From contig WBMW01005513.1 of NCBI GenBank assembly GCA_013396635.1, forward strand, positions 852,908 to 916,907: DNA of 64,000 nucleotides, written 5' to 3'. Source of the stretch: Penelope pileata. Lineage: Eukaryota; Chordata; Aves; Galliformes; Cracidae. The notes beneath the pieces are model-generated. The model was not told the DNA's origin, ran no database searches, and saw nothing but the letters and a program-made list of their open reading frames with translations. Shown here piece by piece: positions 27,801 through 42,200 of this stretch (position 1 is its first letter; the number at the start of each line of letters is the position of its first letter). The position numbers were made by a program, and so were the translations under genes.

Positions 27801-30800
27801 TAGGGCTCAACCACATAAGAGCCAGTAGTAGCCAGAAGTGAATTTGCTGCTTCATTTTCTTTGTTTTCCTGTTTCCCTTCCACTACTGTACCCTTCCAAA
27901 TCCACCTTTAGTTGTAGCAGCCTACAGTTAATAATGGCTGCCATGTATTCCAAGTTTTAAAAGACCATAAACACAGAAGAATGGGCTGAAGTATCTGAGT
28001 TAAAAGGCTTGTTCAAGATGCTATCTGTGTGTTGAATGCAATTGCACGGCCGTATTTTTAAAAAAATGAGATTTTCCTGTGGAGGTGCTTAACAGAGAAG
28101 CCTGGCAGGACTGGGGGCTTTGATCTTGCAGCTCTACCCTGGTGAGTGTATATCCTTCTGCCTCAGGGGACTTGAACTGTTATTTTTGGTTTTTTGAATG
28201 AGTGGTGTTTGTGTTCTTAGCATTCTTTATACTGTTTTATTTTTAATTTTTAAATTTAGTGCTGTATTATTTTGTGGTTGTTTTTACATAGCTTTAAAAT
28301 ATCCGATATTGGGATGTAAAAGCCATCGTTCAAATGAACAAATAAAGTGTTTACAGCAGTCTTCTACACAGTGCAAGAATTGACAACAGTGGGAAAAGAT
28401 TCCTGTATAAAACTAATTTCTCTGTGAAGTATCTGCTTGCTATAAATTTTCAGTTACAGTATGTAGAGTACAAAATTTTGCTCTTTTATTTGCATAAACA
28501 GAAAAAGTGTTCTGTCTTTTCCAGGAAATACTTGTTTTTGGAAAATAAAGATTGGATCGCCCAGCTTACAATAAGAGTGAAGTAATTCTCCTCTCTCATT
28601 GTTCTTTGATCGTGAAATTGTCCTTATTCTGGAAGGCCTTTAGGCCTGTGCTTATCTTTTGGGACTTACTTAGCCTCTTTTGCGTGTTGTAAGTAAAGAT
28701 GAGTTGTTGAAGTGCATTCCTGAATCAGAACCTTAATGCTAATCCTTCAGTCACTGCAAAGAATAAATGAGGGGCAAAGACAAAAGGCCAAATGAAAATC
28801 AACGCGATTCTATTCAGATGGGCTCTGCTTCAGCAAGCACATATCTAATTATAAGCACACAAGTAGGCTCACTGACGTCAAAGTTAATTAAACTGCTTAA
28901 ATTTAGGCACATGCTTAAATTCTTTGCTGAATCAGTATTTTTGAACCAACAAGTAATGGAACAGCATATGGCAGGTCAGAAACATAATTTTGGGGATAGG
29001 ACAGGGTTTAGACTCCTTTCCTCCCTCAGTTCTTCTGAGGCCTTGCTGCTGGCACTTGGGGTGACGAGAGCGAAGGTGTGTGTCGGTATGTTAATGATAA
29101 TCATTAATATGACTGTTGGAACTCTGCTGTTTTTAAGGCAGCATGCAGTGTGCTTTACAGTGTGGCAGGACTGTGCCCAACACAGTAATCTTTCCAGATT
29201 TGTTTTTCCTGATGCTAGCCTTACAAAATGAATCCCTTTGTCTGGTCTCTGAAAGCCAAATTACAAGCTCATTTTCACAACAAAATTAAAAATGAAAAAA
29301 GTATGCCGAGAGAAGTCCTACATGAAGAATGCCCATCATACATAAGAAGCTTTTATTCCTTTGGTTTCCTATGTTTTTTATTTATAGTGTCATAAATAAA
29401 TAACCCATTATTTGTTGGCCTTGAATCATTAAGAGCCTAATAAGAATTTCCTCTGTAGGAATACGAAGGACAACATGATATGTCTTCCACAGAAATGCAC
29501 ATATGGGAATTTCAGCAACATTTTGTAAATGAGCTGGGGCTGGTTGTGAGCTTTTAACTATGCTGCTTGCTTAAATAACATAATAAAGTTGTCCTGGTGT
29601 ACTAGCAAGGGATTAATCAGAGAGGTACATCGCAAAAGATCAGATTTCTTCCAATTGGTAAAATTCATGCTATGGGGACCTAGAGGCTGCAAGGGAAGTT
29701 AATAAAGTTATCAACAGCAAGTAGTTCAAAAAGGAAAAGCAGGTAAGAGAGCTAAATAAATTTAGACTCGTTTTAAAATGAAAACCTACTCAACATTTTG
29801 TTCATGTGTATGTTATCTTCTAATCACTATTTCATGGCAATTGCCTGAGTCTGCAACTTAAAATTAATCATCTTCTTTTAGATACCAGAAAAAGACATGC
29901 ATTCATTTATGTATTCATATCTTTGTGGTTTCAACAGCCACCAAATAAATTACCTTCCCTCCTGATGACTTCTGCATCAGTTTCATCAACAGTGACTGAA
30001 AGCTGCTTGCTTTTGGAAGAATGCTCCATTGCCTTTGCAGGCTGCCTTGGTGAAGAATGGGTAACCTTGTAGTCAGTATTTGTCCATATCACATAATTTA
30101 TGTTGTGTCGGTTGGCAGTTATATTTGTAGTCCAAAGTAATGCGAGTTGTATGAGTGACTTGTAAGGCAAATCAGAGCTTTGATTCAACTTTGTTACTTT
30201 TGCTAGGTAAGGTGAGCAGCTGTTTGAAGAGCGAATGAGAGTGCTGAGCTACCGCCAGTAGTGAAGCATAAGCTTTCCTTGTTGGCTATCTCCCACTTCG
30301 TCCTCCTCTCTCTCACAGCTGATTATCATCTTGCAGGTCAAGAGTATAACCTGTAGAGAGTCAGATCAGCTCCTGGAACTGCTGGTGTCGTGGACATGGT
30401 GTTAGAGGAAGGAAACTGTCTTTCAGGGTAGAGAGAAGCTACTTACAAGGTGAAAGTAGACTGCTGCTGATGAATAAGTAGCATGGCCATGAAGTCTCTC
30501 AAATCCAGGTCCAGCCAATGCTGGTGAGTCTGATCTAAGGGATCTTGTATCTTCAGAGAGGTGTCTCTGGTATGGCAGTAAGTGTATAGACCCAGAGATA
30601 CAGTATCGCTGGTGAACTTGGAAGGTGGGACACAGGCAAGCATGGGTTTTCCTGAGGTGCTTTATATTAACTCCATCCGAGTTATGAGTACTACAGTATT
30701 GCAGGGGATTTGTGAATGTTCTCTAAGAAAAACTATCTACAACCACCTCTCCACAACTTTTTATGCTTTAAATTTGTAGTCTTAGTTTTGCTAACAGCCT

Positions 30801-33800
30801 AATAACTGAAGTTATGGCCAAAATATCTCAGCACTATATCTCAGGTTTTATCTTCACAATTGACAACAAGAAGTGTCCTGCATGCTGTCGCTTGGTTGCT
30901 TGCTAGCATCCTTCTGCAGATGCTTCAGCTCTTCATTTCTGATGATTTCAGTACTCCAAAAATTAAAGGCAAATGTGTGCATTGCACAATCCTTTTCACT
31001 TCTGCCTTGTCTTGAGACCTTCCTTTCTACTGATGCGTTTGGTCTGCAGTGCCCATCATGCAAGCAACTTTCTTATGAATATACTATAAATTGTCTTTTT
31101 TACTGGATATCGTTTCAGCCAGTTAAGTAGAAGAAAAACTCGGGCCTGAGTAGTAGATTTTTGCCCATCTTCTTGTGTAAGGTACTCCTTGATTGCATTT
31201 CATGGGTCTCCCTAAGATGACATAATTATTTTAAACCAAGATATTTCTATATCAATTTTCTGAGAATTGCTTTTGTAGAGTTGCATCTCCATATTTTGCA
31301 TACTAAACAGGATTGAATTGTCAAGCTAGATCCAAAACACTCAACTGAGTATAAGAAGGATCAAAGTGGGAGCGTGGTCGTTTTATGTGTAGGGGTCGTC
31401 TAAATGGATTACAGGTTGCCATAGAACCTGTAATAAAATCACCTATGTGGGCAGATTTAGTTATGATTGGAGCGTGTTCCTGGAGGTCTTGAGCTACAAA
31501 TGGGACTGTAAGAGCAACACACATCTCTGGTCTTGTGCTTGTGGCAAGCAATGATCTGAATTGTACATATGTGCGGGGTATGAAGTGTTCCTGCTATTGA
31601 TAACTAACTTTCTCATCAAAAAGGCTAATCACATGTTCTTATTAGAGAAGCCAACGTTGAGTATCTCCAGAAAGCATTGCTTTCTGACCTTTAAAACTGT
31701 TACCTCCAGGGCGGGGTAAAGCAAGATATTTGCCTCGTTATTGACTGTGGCATTTGTGTCCTAAAAATAGATCACTACAGTCCCTTTTCTGGTTCAGACT
31801 TACACCTTCTATAGGTATCTAATATTCACCTGGGTCCTGATTTTCAGAGATTTTGGGTAGCTGGATTTGTCAGGAAATTGGGCCTATAAGGTGAAAAAAA
31901 GAGGAAGGAAAGTACCTCACTATGTTTTCATTTCCTGTAGTTCAGAAAATGTTTCCTGTGGAAATCTTTGGCTTAAGCTGCGTGTGCTGAGATCGGAGAT
32001 GATTAATCCACTTAGTGGATTCTTCAGCAATGGAAAGTGGCTGCACAAATCTATGTAAACTAAAGGATCTTTTCTATCTCCTTGATTTACATAGTTAAGA
32101 GTTATTATTCTCTCAGCTACAAGCATATGGGTTTAGTCTGTACCAAGACTAGTGCCATGGCTTGATAGCACACTTACTGTGAGTATTTTAATGATACAAA
32201 ATATTTATTCATACTTCTGATGTTTTTTCTATTCTAGATAAACTATTGATTGTATTTATTTGCATATGCTTTGTATACAAAAATCAAGCATTTTAATCAA
32301 TACATTCTGCTAGTTTTGATGACTGTAGAAGGCACTAAATCTGAATTTACAGGCTGAGAAATGTTAATGAAAATGAAAAATTTAATAATTCATTTCATTT
32401 ATTTTGCAACCAGCCCTGTTATATTCTTTGAAAGCCCTATTCTGTTTAAACAAAGTCATGCTAACCTTCACGTAGTCAAGTGCATCTGTTGATATCAGAA
32501 TCAGATCATAACACATGAGAGGTATTGATCATGGCAATATGAAGAATTAATCTTTACAGCAGAAGAAACTTTTTCAGTGGGACACTCGGCTTGAGTAACC
32601 TGACGTGGTTAGAATGAGAGGCTACAGAGTTCCCTCCCCAGATCTGTTCAACTACCTGCGTCTTAGATCACAGGTGAAATCATTTGAGGTCTCAATCATC
32701 CTTCGGTGTTTTCAAGAACACTTCATCTTTTGATGTTGGAAAAGACATATTTCCCTTCAGTGCACTGGGAGAGAACTGACACGCCATTTCAGCTCCAAGC
32801 AGCACAAAGAGCTGTGTCAGATCCCTTTAGAAGTGCTAAGAAGACTCAGTGGGAAGCAGAACCAGTAAAAGTACAGTTCCTCAGGGAAGGTGTAGGTAGT
32901 ATAGAGGTATAGTTGTTCGTATAGCTCAGGCAGGTAAACAAAAGTGCTTGTGTTGATCTGCCAGTCACCTGCCTGGAGGACACCCTTAGTTGAAGGTGTA
33001 TACAAATTAGCAGTGGGACTAACCTTTTCTGCTTGCTTGTCACTTCAGAGAACTGTCTGCTTTTCTTTTGAGGGTGGAGAGGAAGGAGAAGAAATTACTG
33101 TCTTCTACAGAAGATAGGCTCCTATCTTCAAATCCACCTACTGCTTTTACCTTACTGCTCTTTTAGTGCTGCAGGAAAGCATGGAAAGTCTGTAACTTTT
33201 GAGCTGAAAAAACCACATTCTTCACATTAATAAGCAATTTCCCATAATGAATAGCAATGGGAACTTTTAGATTCTTCCATTGGAAAGAATGATACTAATT
33301 GTTTTGCCATAATGAAGCGCCTGATGGGAGCTACTTCTCCACATCCCCCTTTTCCAGGTCAGTGTGGCACATTCCAATTTGTGTTTGCTTCAAGGCACAG
33401 GAGGAATCCCTCATGGAAGGGGTGGGCTGTTTTATCACGCTCAGATGCGCTAACCGTAAGCCTTTTGCTTTCTTCAAATACCCCAGTCTCAGAGTAGTTG
33501 TGAGGATTCTGGATTTCCCCACACACACTCCAAAAATGCAGCATTCTTTGTTTTTTCACTACAAATGAACTGAAACCAATAATCTCTGAGCAGAAGTGAT
33601 TAAAATAGCATGGAACAGATGGTTTAAAAGCTGCCAAAGACTGAATCTTCTGCTATTTTGTTTCTTGAAACAACCACATTAGTTCCTTAGTCAGCTTTGA
33701 ATGAGCCATCGTAACTCATTGGAGAAGATGCAGAGTACTTGTTTCTCTTTCTTGGGCTGCTTATTAGTGACAATTAATTTGCTTAATCTTTTTTTTTTGA

Positions 33801-34244
33801 AGGTCTTTATGTGCTATAAGTTGAGGTAGCACATAATTTTCATGTATGTCAAAATGGGAATTTTCCACAGGCATTTTAACAGTATTCTCCCTGTTTTTTA
33901 GAAATTTTGCTACTCGCTTTTGAGTTCTGTTCCCTGTAGGAGAAGACAAAGTTCTAGCTTATAGTATTTAGAGAATAAAGATACCACAGTGCTACTAAAT
34001 ACGTGATGTTCACGCTCAGGGTGTGTGAGCTGGGAAATGCACATACATTGATTTCTGCAGATAAGGTTTTAGACAATTTCATGGTCCAGAGACCTCTCAT
34101 AAAGCAATCTGTATCAGGTGTGGTTTCTCTGCTCTTCCAGAGGAGCAGAAGCCTTGCCCTTGCATGAAGGGCTTAAGACGAGGGGACTTCAAAATCATAT
34201 GGAGTCTTGTCCTCCTCAAAGCACCTTTTTCTTTCTAGCTACTC

Positions 34245-34266
34245 TTTTTTTTTTTTTTCTTTTTTT
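34245..34266. repeat. T-rich run
   Basis: Fourteen T residues, then a C and seven further T residues, lie about 300 bp before the second mariner relic. Confidence 0.85.
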
Positions 34267-34562
34267 AAGCTGTAATCTGTAATTTAGATCAAAGAAAGAT
34301 TTCATCCAGAGAGACAAAGCGTGTTATCTGTATGAGAGTGGAGGTGTTATAGCAGAACACTCCATATTTGCCTCACTTCTGCCACGGAACCACTCCAGTG
34401 TTTTTGTAGGTCACAAATTCTGGAAAGTTCTTTTGATATTCCTGAGTACCAACAGTTCACTAGTGCTGCTTATGTTGTATTTTTACGTAGCAGTTCTTAG
34501 CTTTCAGTGAGTGGATCAAAAGGTTTGACTTTCTCTGGTGGAACATTTCAGAGATGCACATT

Positions 34563-35050
34563 GGTTGCTCCAAAAATAATGCCTCCTATTTATTTCCATG
34601 GAAACCACAACAGGTGCAAAGAGCACAATAACACTACCTGATAGAGCAAATTCACAACTACAAAACGCTATTTTTCAACACAGTCAGCACCATTAGCTAT
34701 GCATTTTTGCTGGTGATGAACAAGAGCCTGCATGCCTCGCTTGTAAAAATCTGCATGGCCGTCTGGAACGTGGCTTGTCTTTCTTGTTGCTGTCGCTGCT
34801 GCTGAAATGCACCACCCACCCCTCACTGTGCTCACATCCACTGTTTGGTGTCCAGAAACATTCAGCAAGTGTCGATGAATGTCAATGGGTGCCATTTTTC
34901 CACATGGAAAAATTCCACACCTTTATTTCATCTGCACTTCCATGTCAGACGCTGTTGTGTCAGAGTGGCCCTCTGCCACCATCTGTCCCATGGTAACAAG
35001 ATGGAACGGGATATCGGCAGGAAGGCTCAACCTCTACTGCCATCCCACCA
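34563..35050 (-). mobile_element. Mariner (Galluhop-type) internally deleted element, one end lost
   Basis: The left end ggttgctccaaaaataatgc and about 490 bp of following sequence closely match the copy at 24318-24843, in the same orientation. Similarity stops after catcccacca at about 35050, and no inverted repeat or final 60 bp is present. The rest was lost or replaced by unrelated sequence before or after insertion. No clear flanking TA remains on the left, where the bases before the element are TT. Without its second end it cannot move. It is a relic inside the ZMIZ1 intron. Confidence 0.85.
34668..34895 (-). pseudogene. Mariner transposase remnant (HTH part fused to C-terminal tail)
   Basis: A 75-codon minus-strand frame lies within the mariner relic. 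Its start (APIDIHRHLL, then TVDVSTVRGGW) matches the helix-turn-helix region typical of mariner transposases. Its end (RGMQALVHHQQKCIANGADC) matches the family's C-terminal tail, which normally lies some 250 residues downstream. The central catalytic acidic-triad domain is absent, the mark of an internal deletion. The frame begins at an ATG that is probably a mutated internal codon. It is not expected to make a working enzyme. Confidence 0.7.
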
Positions 35051-36495
35051 TTTGGCCACCTCATTTTCTTCTTTCCTCTCCCACCACAGCTGTGCAAGTC
35101 AAAGAAGATCAGCTGAATGTCTTATTTGTTTATTTTTAATTTAAGCTCTAAAGAACTTGGCTTCCAAAAGATGTAACTAGAAATAAAGGAGACTGCCCCG
35201 TTGCTAGTTTTGGAATCTGAAGAGACTGTCCCCTAGCTCTTTGTGATGGAAGATGTTAGGTATTTTATATGCTACAGCTGTATTTACTAAACCAGAGTTA
35301 TTGCAGTAGATCTGAGACCCTCTAGGACTGAGTAAGGTTTCATCTTCTAAATATTTACTCTGTTTTCCTTTGTTTCCCAAGGGGATTGAGGGCTCAATAC
35401 TAAACTGGGTTTGATTCCCTACTACTTTCCTTTGAGGGGTGCAGTGCCTCTTGTTAGTCAAACCAAGGATGCTCAGTTAACGGCCTTAGTATTTCCGAAG
35501 GCAGAGGAAGGCAAATGGTGGGGAGAACAAGGATTTTGGTGTTTCACTATTGAAACTTCTGGTTTTGTTTATTTTTTTTTTGATTCTCCTAAATATGCAA
35601 TCTAGGAAGTGACATAATTGCATACACTTCTAATTTCCTCAAGGCTCTGTGTGGTCTTCATCCAACTTCTCAGATGTTGGTTACAGATGTTTTAAAATCA
35701 CTTCCTCCCAATTAAACATCTGCTCTGAAGTGACGAAGTGTAAGACCGCATATGTCTAAAAGGCCAATATATGCACAAACAGTTTTTGTTAGTAGATAGA
35801 ACAGAAACTTTTTCTCCTTGCCTCGGCTTTTAATGCACAGACGGTAAGAAATTGCTCCACTTATTGAACTCCACGGGGGAGACGGAGTGGTGGTTTTAAG
35901 TATGCATTTTAAAATGTGCTGCTGCTTGTTAGTCTGCTGTGAAAGTCTTTCGGCTCTTTCCTACCAAGGATGTCACTTGCTGAACTAGTTAAGGGTTATT
36001 TGCTGTCACAATTGGGGTCTTCTAAGAACAGAAGTAGTGAGGTGAGATGATCTGGTGACTTTACTGTTTAGTTGGAGGAGATATGAAAAAACTCGACATT
36101 TTCTAAGATTTGGTACCGTGTGACTGTCATACCAAATGAGAATTGACATGGCCAATCTCCTGCTTTGGTTATTCGATGCCTTGTGGAAGGAATGTGTGCA
36201 AGAGGCAAACTGACTGAATAAATAATAGTAGCAGTTATACATTTGGGAGTAGAAAAATGTGGAAAAGGTGGAAATATATTTTTGGTTTGAATAACAGATG
36301 TGAAATACTGAATGTCAATGAGCTGAGGTAAAGATTAAAAGAAATCAAGGAAAAATCTTGATGTTGTTCTATGGGGATGAAACCAACAAAAACAAGTGAT
36401 AAAGAAAAACCTTTGCAGATAGAAATTCAGCAATTTTGAACATAATTCATCTGCTGGCAAATTAACTTGAAATAAAGCATGTATGATGGGAATTC

Positions 36496-36509
36496 GTGTG
36501 TGTGTGTGT
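36496..36509. repeat. Short GT microsatellite
   Basis: Seven GT units in intronic sequence. Confidence 0.8.
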
Positions 36510-39245
36510 ATTTTGCTGATGTACTGTGGTGGTTTGAGGTGATAACACTACACTGTGTTATTTCTTTTGTTGCGTCTCGGTCTGTGGAAGTGGAAATGAG
36601 TTACAAAAGCATGATGACCCATCACTTGCTGTGTTGGTCCTGCTAAGTAAATGTTTTTAGGATTTTATGGGGGAAGAACATGAAACGAGGAGCATTCCAA
36701 ATTGCAGGTGAGGGATAATATTTCAGAGATGCAGCTTTCTCGTTAACAGCTTGCTATGCATTAGGTGACAGATGTAAAGTGAAGTGTTTTCAAAAATACA
36801 ATGTTTCTCAAGGAGAACTTGCATGAATTTCTAAGCATGAAATTCTGTCAGATTGTGGACAGTTCCAACATGAGCAAAAGTTTAGCAATCCGATTGAACT
36901 ACCTGATCGAAAATCTGATTAAGAAGGTTAGCAACTTGAAGAACTGAACAAATTTAACTGGGCAATAAGTCCCTCTACTTCTTGATCAAAAACACTTTCA
37001 GAGAGACTGAATTCCTGGTAGTAAATTTGGTGATGTAGGCATGTGAGCTGAACTGTGACCATTTTGTATAGGCTGCTGAGCGCCTACTGATGGTAACAAG
37101 ATAACCCAGGCCATATCAAAACCCAGATCATAGCAAAAGGCCACTTAACCCAGTTAATGAAACTTGGAACTCCCTTGGTATAGTCACATCCTTGATTGTA
37201 ATGATACGCCTTTTTAAAAGGAAGGAGTATGTTACTCCTGGCCTTGTTGATGTATGATGCTTGCTTTTTCAACAAATGATTAAAAACCTTAGCTTCTAGC
37301 CTTAGTCTGTTCACTAGATAGCTAGATATTGTTGCAGTGAGTACTAGAAGTATTTTCTTTCCTGAGAATGCAAACTCATCTGCCTTAGTCATTGAGTAAG
37401 AAAGTGCAGGACTTTCCAGAGGATCTGATGTATGTTTTCCTGGTAACCCAAAGCAATGTTGCTTGATTGTGGTGCTGATGTTACTCACTTGTGCTCTCAA
37501 AGGTCCCACAGGAGACCGAGGCCAGTTGTGTTAACAAGGTCAGCGCACAGTTTGAAGGTCCTTTCCTTGAGGAACCAGAAACAGAACAGATGGAAAATGA
37601 AGGCAAGGTCTAGGGAGGAGGAGGTGGGAGCTAAGGCACACGTTTACCCTGAGTGTAACCCATGAGAAGACTGGGAGTTTTGCTGCATTGAGTCTTCCAG
37701 CTGCCTTGCTCATGCAGTCATTTTTCTGCTACTGCCATCTAGGAGAGAGGATAAAGAACGTACTGTTGTTGAGAGGCTTCTTCCTGGATTTGACATATTT
37801 TCCTTAGAAGTGATGAACCTTTTGTTGAAATGAATGCTGTTGAACTCAATTATGAATACTTCTGGACTAGTTTTAATTTACCTCTGTGGGTCCCTGTCTG
37901 AAAGCAGTCAGAAACCTGATTTAACAAGACATTTCAGTTCGAGGATCATGTTTTTATGAGAACTGATTCAGAGTAATACTTTAGTGGCAGAAGAACAGAA
38001 AGGTTTGTCTGTTTCACCATCAAAGGTACATGTGAGAGACTATTGGGGGATATAAAGAAAGCAGGCGGCTGCTTATCAGCCAGACTGTAAGGGAGCCAGC
38101 TGTCCCGTGGGGACAGAGTGCCTGCATGCATACCCAGCGCTGCGCCCCAGAGCAAAGTGACCTCCTCACCTACCTCCTGTTGGACACATCCACAGCCCTC
38201 CTGGCTCAGCTATTCCCTGAAGTGAGGGCAGGAGACAAATGGTGGATTTGCTGTTGTGCACTAACATAATCGATTGCGTTAATGTATTGGATCCCTCCTG
38301 ACCTGGGCTCGAATGGCGACACAGTGACTTCTTTTCTCTGCTCACTGTCTTTGTAAATGCAATCTGTTGCATACTGCTTCTTTTCTCGTAAGCTCATGGG
38401 CAGAAGTACCTTCTTTTCTACATCTGTTTCTTTTGATACAAAAACAGAATGGAAGGCATGCTGGGTTACTTGGGAGGGTTTGGCGTGTTTTTCAGGAATC
38501 CCCTATGTGGCTGTGTCCCCAGAGCTCCACCTGAAAGCTTTTCCTTCCCCATGCTGCTACCTCCCAGCTCTGCTCTCCCGGGTGTGGTTGCAGTTCCCCT
38601 CCTTCAAAGGGCACCACTTGCTACTCTGGCACCTAAATTCAGGAGTTAAATGAGTGCGTGGGTTTTCCTTCAGATTTGCAGCCCATGCTTAACTTATTTG
38701 CTAGCTTGCGTTGCTGTTGATTGACACATGCGTCCTCGGTGAAACCAGAGCACAGCAGTGTTATTTTCCACACCTTTTTTATCTTTTCATCCTCCAGTAC
38801 ATTGCTAATGAAATATCAGTTCTTTAATCTGACGTCATTATTTAGGGAATGTTATAATGTTTTTGACAAAGTCTGTTGTCTCAGTCAATACTTTGTCTGA
38901 AAGTAACATAAATATTTCATCAGAATCATGTAAATGATGGTCCACATTTTAGTAGATTAGTAGGTTATTACTTGCCTTTCTGTGGCATTCTGTGGGGATT
39001 CTTGTCTTTTTTTTTTTCCTTACTATATGTCCATAAATCATTTTTATTTTTATGTGAAGCATGTTGAAGTCTGTGAATTTAGTTGTATTTTTAAAGCTCA
39101 AAGTTAAAGAATAGTACTGGTGGTTTCTGTTTCTGGTCTTCCTTGGATCTCTGGGAACCTGTTAATTGGTCACATTCACTACATTGGACTTGTATTACTT
39201 TACCCTAGCTGATGTCTCCCTGTGGCAATGGTGATATTTAAAAGA

Positions 39246-39265
39246 CAAAAAAAAAAAAAAAAAAA
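39246..39265. repeat. Poly-A run
   Basis: Twenty A residues form the longest A run in the window. No recognisable retrotransposon body lies upstream of it. Confidence 0.9.
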
Positions 39266-42200
39266 GTTGATTTGATCAGTGCTCTTTTTTTGCTCATCAT
39301 AAACTGACTGGATTTGTATGCTTACTTACACAGCAAAGAAACTACTTGTACGTGCTTTCTGTTTCTATTTTTAAATAACCTCGAATTTAAGGGCATTTCA
39401 TTTTTCTCCTGACTGGTCTGTTACTTTGTTTTGGAAACCATATTTAGTAAGATAAATTAGATTGCAACAGAAAAACTGTGTACATGTGTGTTTTATTTTG
39501 TAAATACTGAGACCAGTGGAGAGAGCAGAGGCTGGCAGAGGTGAATTGAGTTAGAAATCTTGCCATATATGATCTGCCCTGTAAGCCAACAGAAGGATTA
39601 AGCAAGAGTCAGCACCTACTCCCAGACTTCCTAATTTTTTTCCTTAGAGAAATTGCTACCATTAATTAGGAAAGTCTCAAGTAAATCCTGGTTGCTTTCA
39701 TGGAGAGCGCAAGAAGACTTCTCTGTCCATGTGGAAAAATAAAGTTGTGCTGTGGACTTGGAGCAGTTTGCCCTCAGTGCACCAGGAGGCTTTGCAGTTG
39801 GTAGCGTGTGTCACATGGACCAGGAGCACAAAAGTGGTAACAGTAAAGGTTGTGGAGAAGCTGGGATTCTCTCCCATCCACTTCTTTCCGCAGATGGAAA
39901 GAATGTAAAGCTTTATATTTCCCCTCCGTCTGTCTCCCCTTTACTTCCAGGAGCATGGGAAGACTTCTGAGTGCATTAGAAGACGCACAAGTCTTCTAAA
40001 CTTGCTGAAGTAATCATTCTTTTAAATGATGAAACTGCTGAGGACTGGTATTGAAAGGTACTCATTAACTTTTCTGTTCCAGTTTTGTGAAACTGTTTTC
40101 TGTTCCTCTCCCCAGCTCCTCCAGTTTTGAGGTAGGATTTTGACAGATCCCTCCAATTCCAATCTGATCAGACTGAGGAGACTTAGTTCACTGAAATTCA
40201 CTCCTTCAGCAGTGGAAAGAGCTGCCATTAAATCCCAGAAAGAGATGGCAGATGAGAGTGGAGATAGTACTAGAATATAAAACCTAATTTTGACTGGACT
40301 GTAATTTTACAATTAAAGGCTTTCTCCCACAAGAATGCCTTCAAAGAAAGTAATGGTGATTCAAAGCAAGACAAAGGCAACTTGGGGAAGACATCCTGTG
40401 CATGAGAAAACAGAAATGATTTTGATGAAATCTGTGGTGGTGTAGGTCTTTGTCTTTCCTTCTGAGAGCACATGCCTCCTGGAGGTGTAATATCTCTAAT
40501 CTTGCAGTACATAAACTATTTTTAAGCATGAGGCAGATTCATTTTCCCATTTAAGTGTATGTATGTAAACATGTGTCTTGTATTAGTTTTTCTTTGCAGG
40601 CACAAAAGTATTTTACATCTTTTTACAAAAGATTTAGACATGAGTCGTGTTAAAGCCTGCACAGTATCTTCCAGATATCAGTCCTCTAGGCCAAGATAAG
40701 TGGTCTGCAGAGTAACACTAAAGCATCTTAAGCCTCATTTCCATAACCTGCTAGCTCTTTTTAATCTAAAATGTTAATGAAGAAGGTGCACTAGTCAGTG
40801 ACTGGTTGGGAGAGCTAACAGTGACTGGTCAAAAGTTTAGAGCTGCAGTGATCTTTGGGCCACGATTCCCAAAGCAGGTCTTGGGTGTGCAACTGGGAAT
40901 ATATGAAAGGTGCTTAACTTGTAGCTGCAGGAAACTGAGTACGTTAGAAAGTCAGACCCAGTTATGCTTGCTCAAACTGAGGTATCCAAAAAAAATTTTT
41001 TAAGAGTGTTAGCCAAATTATGCTTCCTCATTTAAGTCAGTCTCACAACATCTGAACTTTCACTTCAGCTTTTATACTTAAAGATGAGATGCTTCAAAAT
41101 GTATTTTGTAAATACTTTAATCACTTAATAGTTTTTAATTTCTTAAAAATACAGTTGTCTGGTTAAGCTTCCAAAAATATGTTCAGCTCTAATGTTCACT
41201 TAACCAGTGTGTTTAAATATGAAACAAAAAGCAGAGACATTTTCAGCTTAAGGGAATATGCAAAATTGTTCTGTTTGTCCTTTGAATGCTTCATTAAAAG
41301 TATGTCCTCAACAAACTTTCCATGCTAAAACTTCAGTCTTCAGCTTTTCACTTCTCTGATGTTTCAGAGATAAGCAATTAGCCGATGAAGGCAGTGTGTT
41401 GTGTGTATATATTGGATAGAGAGAGTGATCTGATGAGTGTCGATATAAAGAGGGCAGTCCCTGTCATTCACAGTGGAAGCTGCAAGGGTTCTTGACTTGA
41501 TCACGTTATTTGAAAAGCATCTTTTGTGGACAAGGTTCCTTTTTTGGTGCTTGTACATCATTAAAGCATTGCTTTTGTGTGGAACTTTCTATGCAGGAGA
41601 GAAGTAAGAAATAGTGTTAAATACTGATGGATAGTTTCCAGGTTGTGGAGTAATGTATATTTTCATAGCTGTACTGTTGATGCATGTTCTAGCAGAAAGT
41701 AAATTATTTAACAGATGGATGAAGTTATTAAAATTTTTGAATGGTGAACTTTAGTATTTTTCTATATTTAGATATATAAAATGTGTTTTGGGGGAGGAGG
41801 GACTATAATAATCATCTGCTGGTTTATGAATGTAGAAATTCACTATGTTAAAGCAGGGAAACTTCTTAGGTCTTTTGTTCAATTCCTGTGTCAGATTGTA
41901 CCTTATGTTAGATTTCCTATGGCAGTCCATAGCATATTTTCAATAGCATCAGGGAAATAGGGTTTTCTTTCACATTTTCTTTTGGAGGTTATTCAAAACT
42001 CAGAACAGTTTTAATTTTAACATCTTTCTCTTATGATTTTTTTTGCTCATTTGGGAGTACCTAAATCTCTCGTTATTCTGAGCCTGAGTAGCTCAAACCT
42101 GCACCATATTTGCCAAAATGATCAGCGTTGAAATTTCTGTGCTACTCTGCCACCATTTTTATTTTGACCTTCTTTCTGAAGGAAAGGTGGAAATTGTATG

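Noticed and set aside
36520..36560. Motif tgtggtggtttgaggtg resembling the start of a bird LTR
   Set aside because: It is only a short resemblance. No matching second LTR, primer site or retroviral coding sequence was seen.
38560..38600. Translation beginning ALLS, resembling the start of the missing ZMIZ1 exon
   Set aside because: Similarity ends after four residues, and no acceptor sits at the right position. It is a coincidence.
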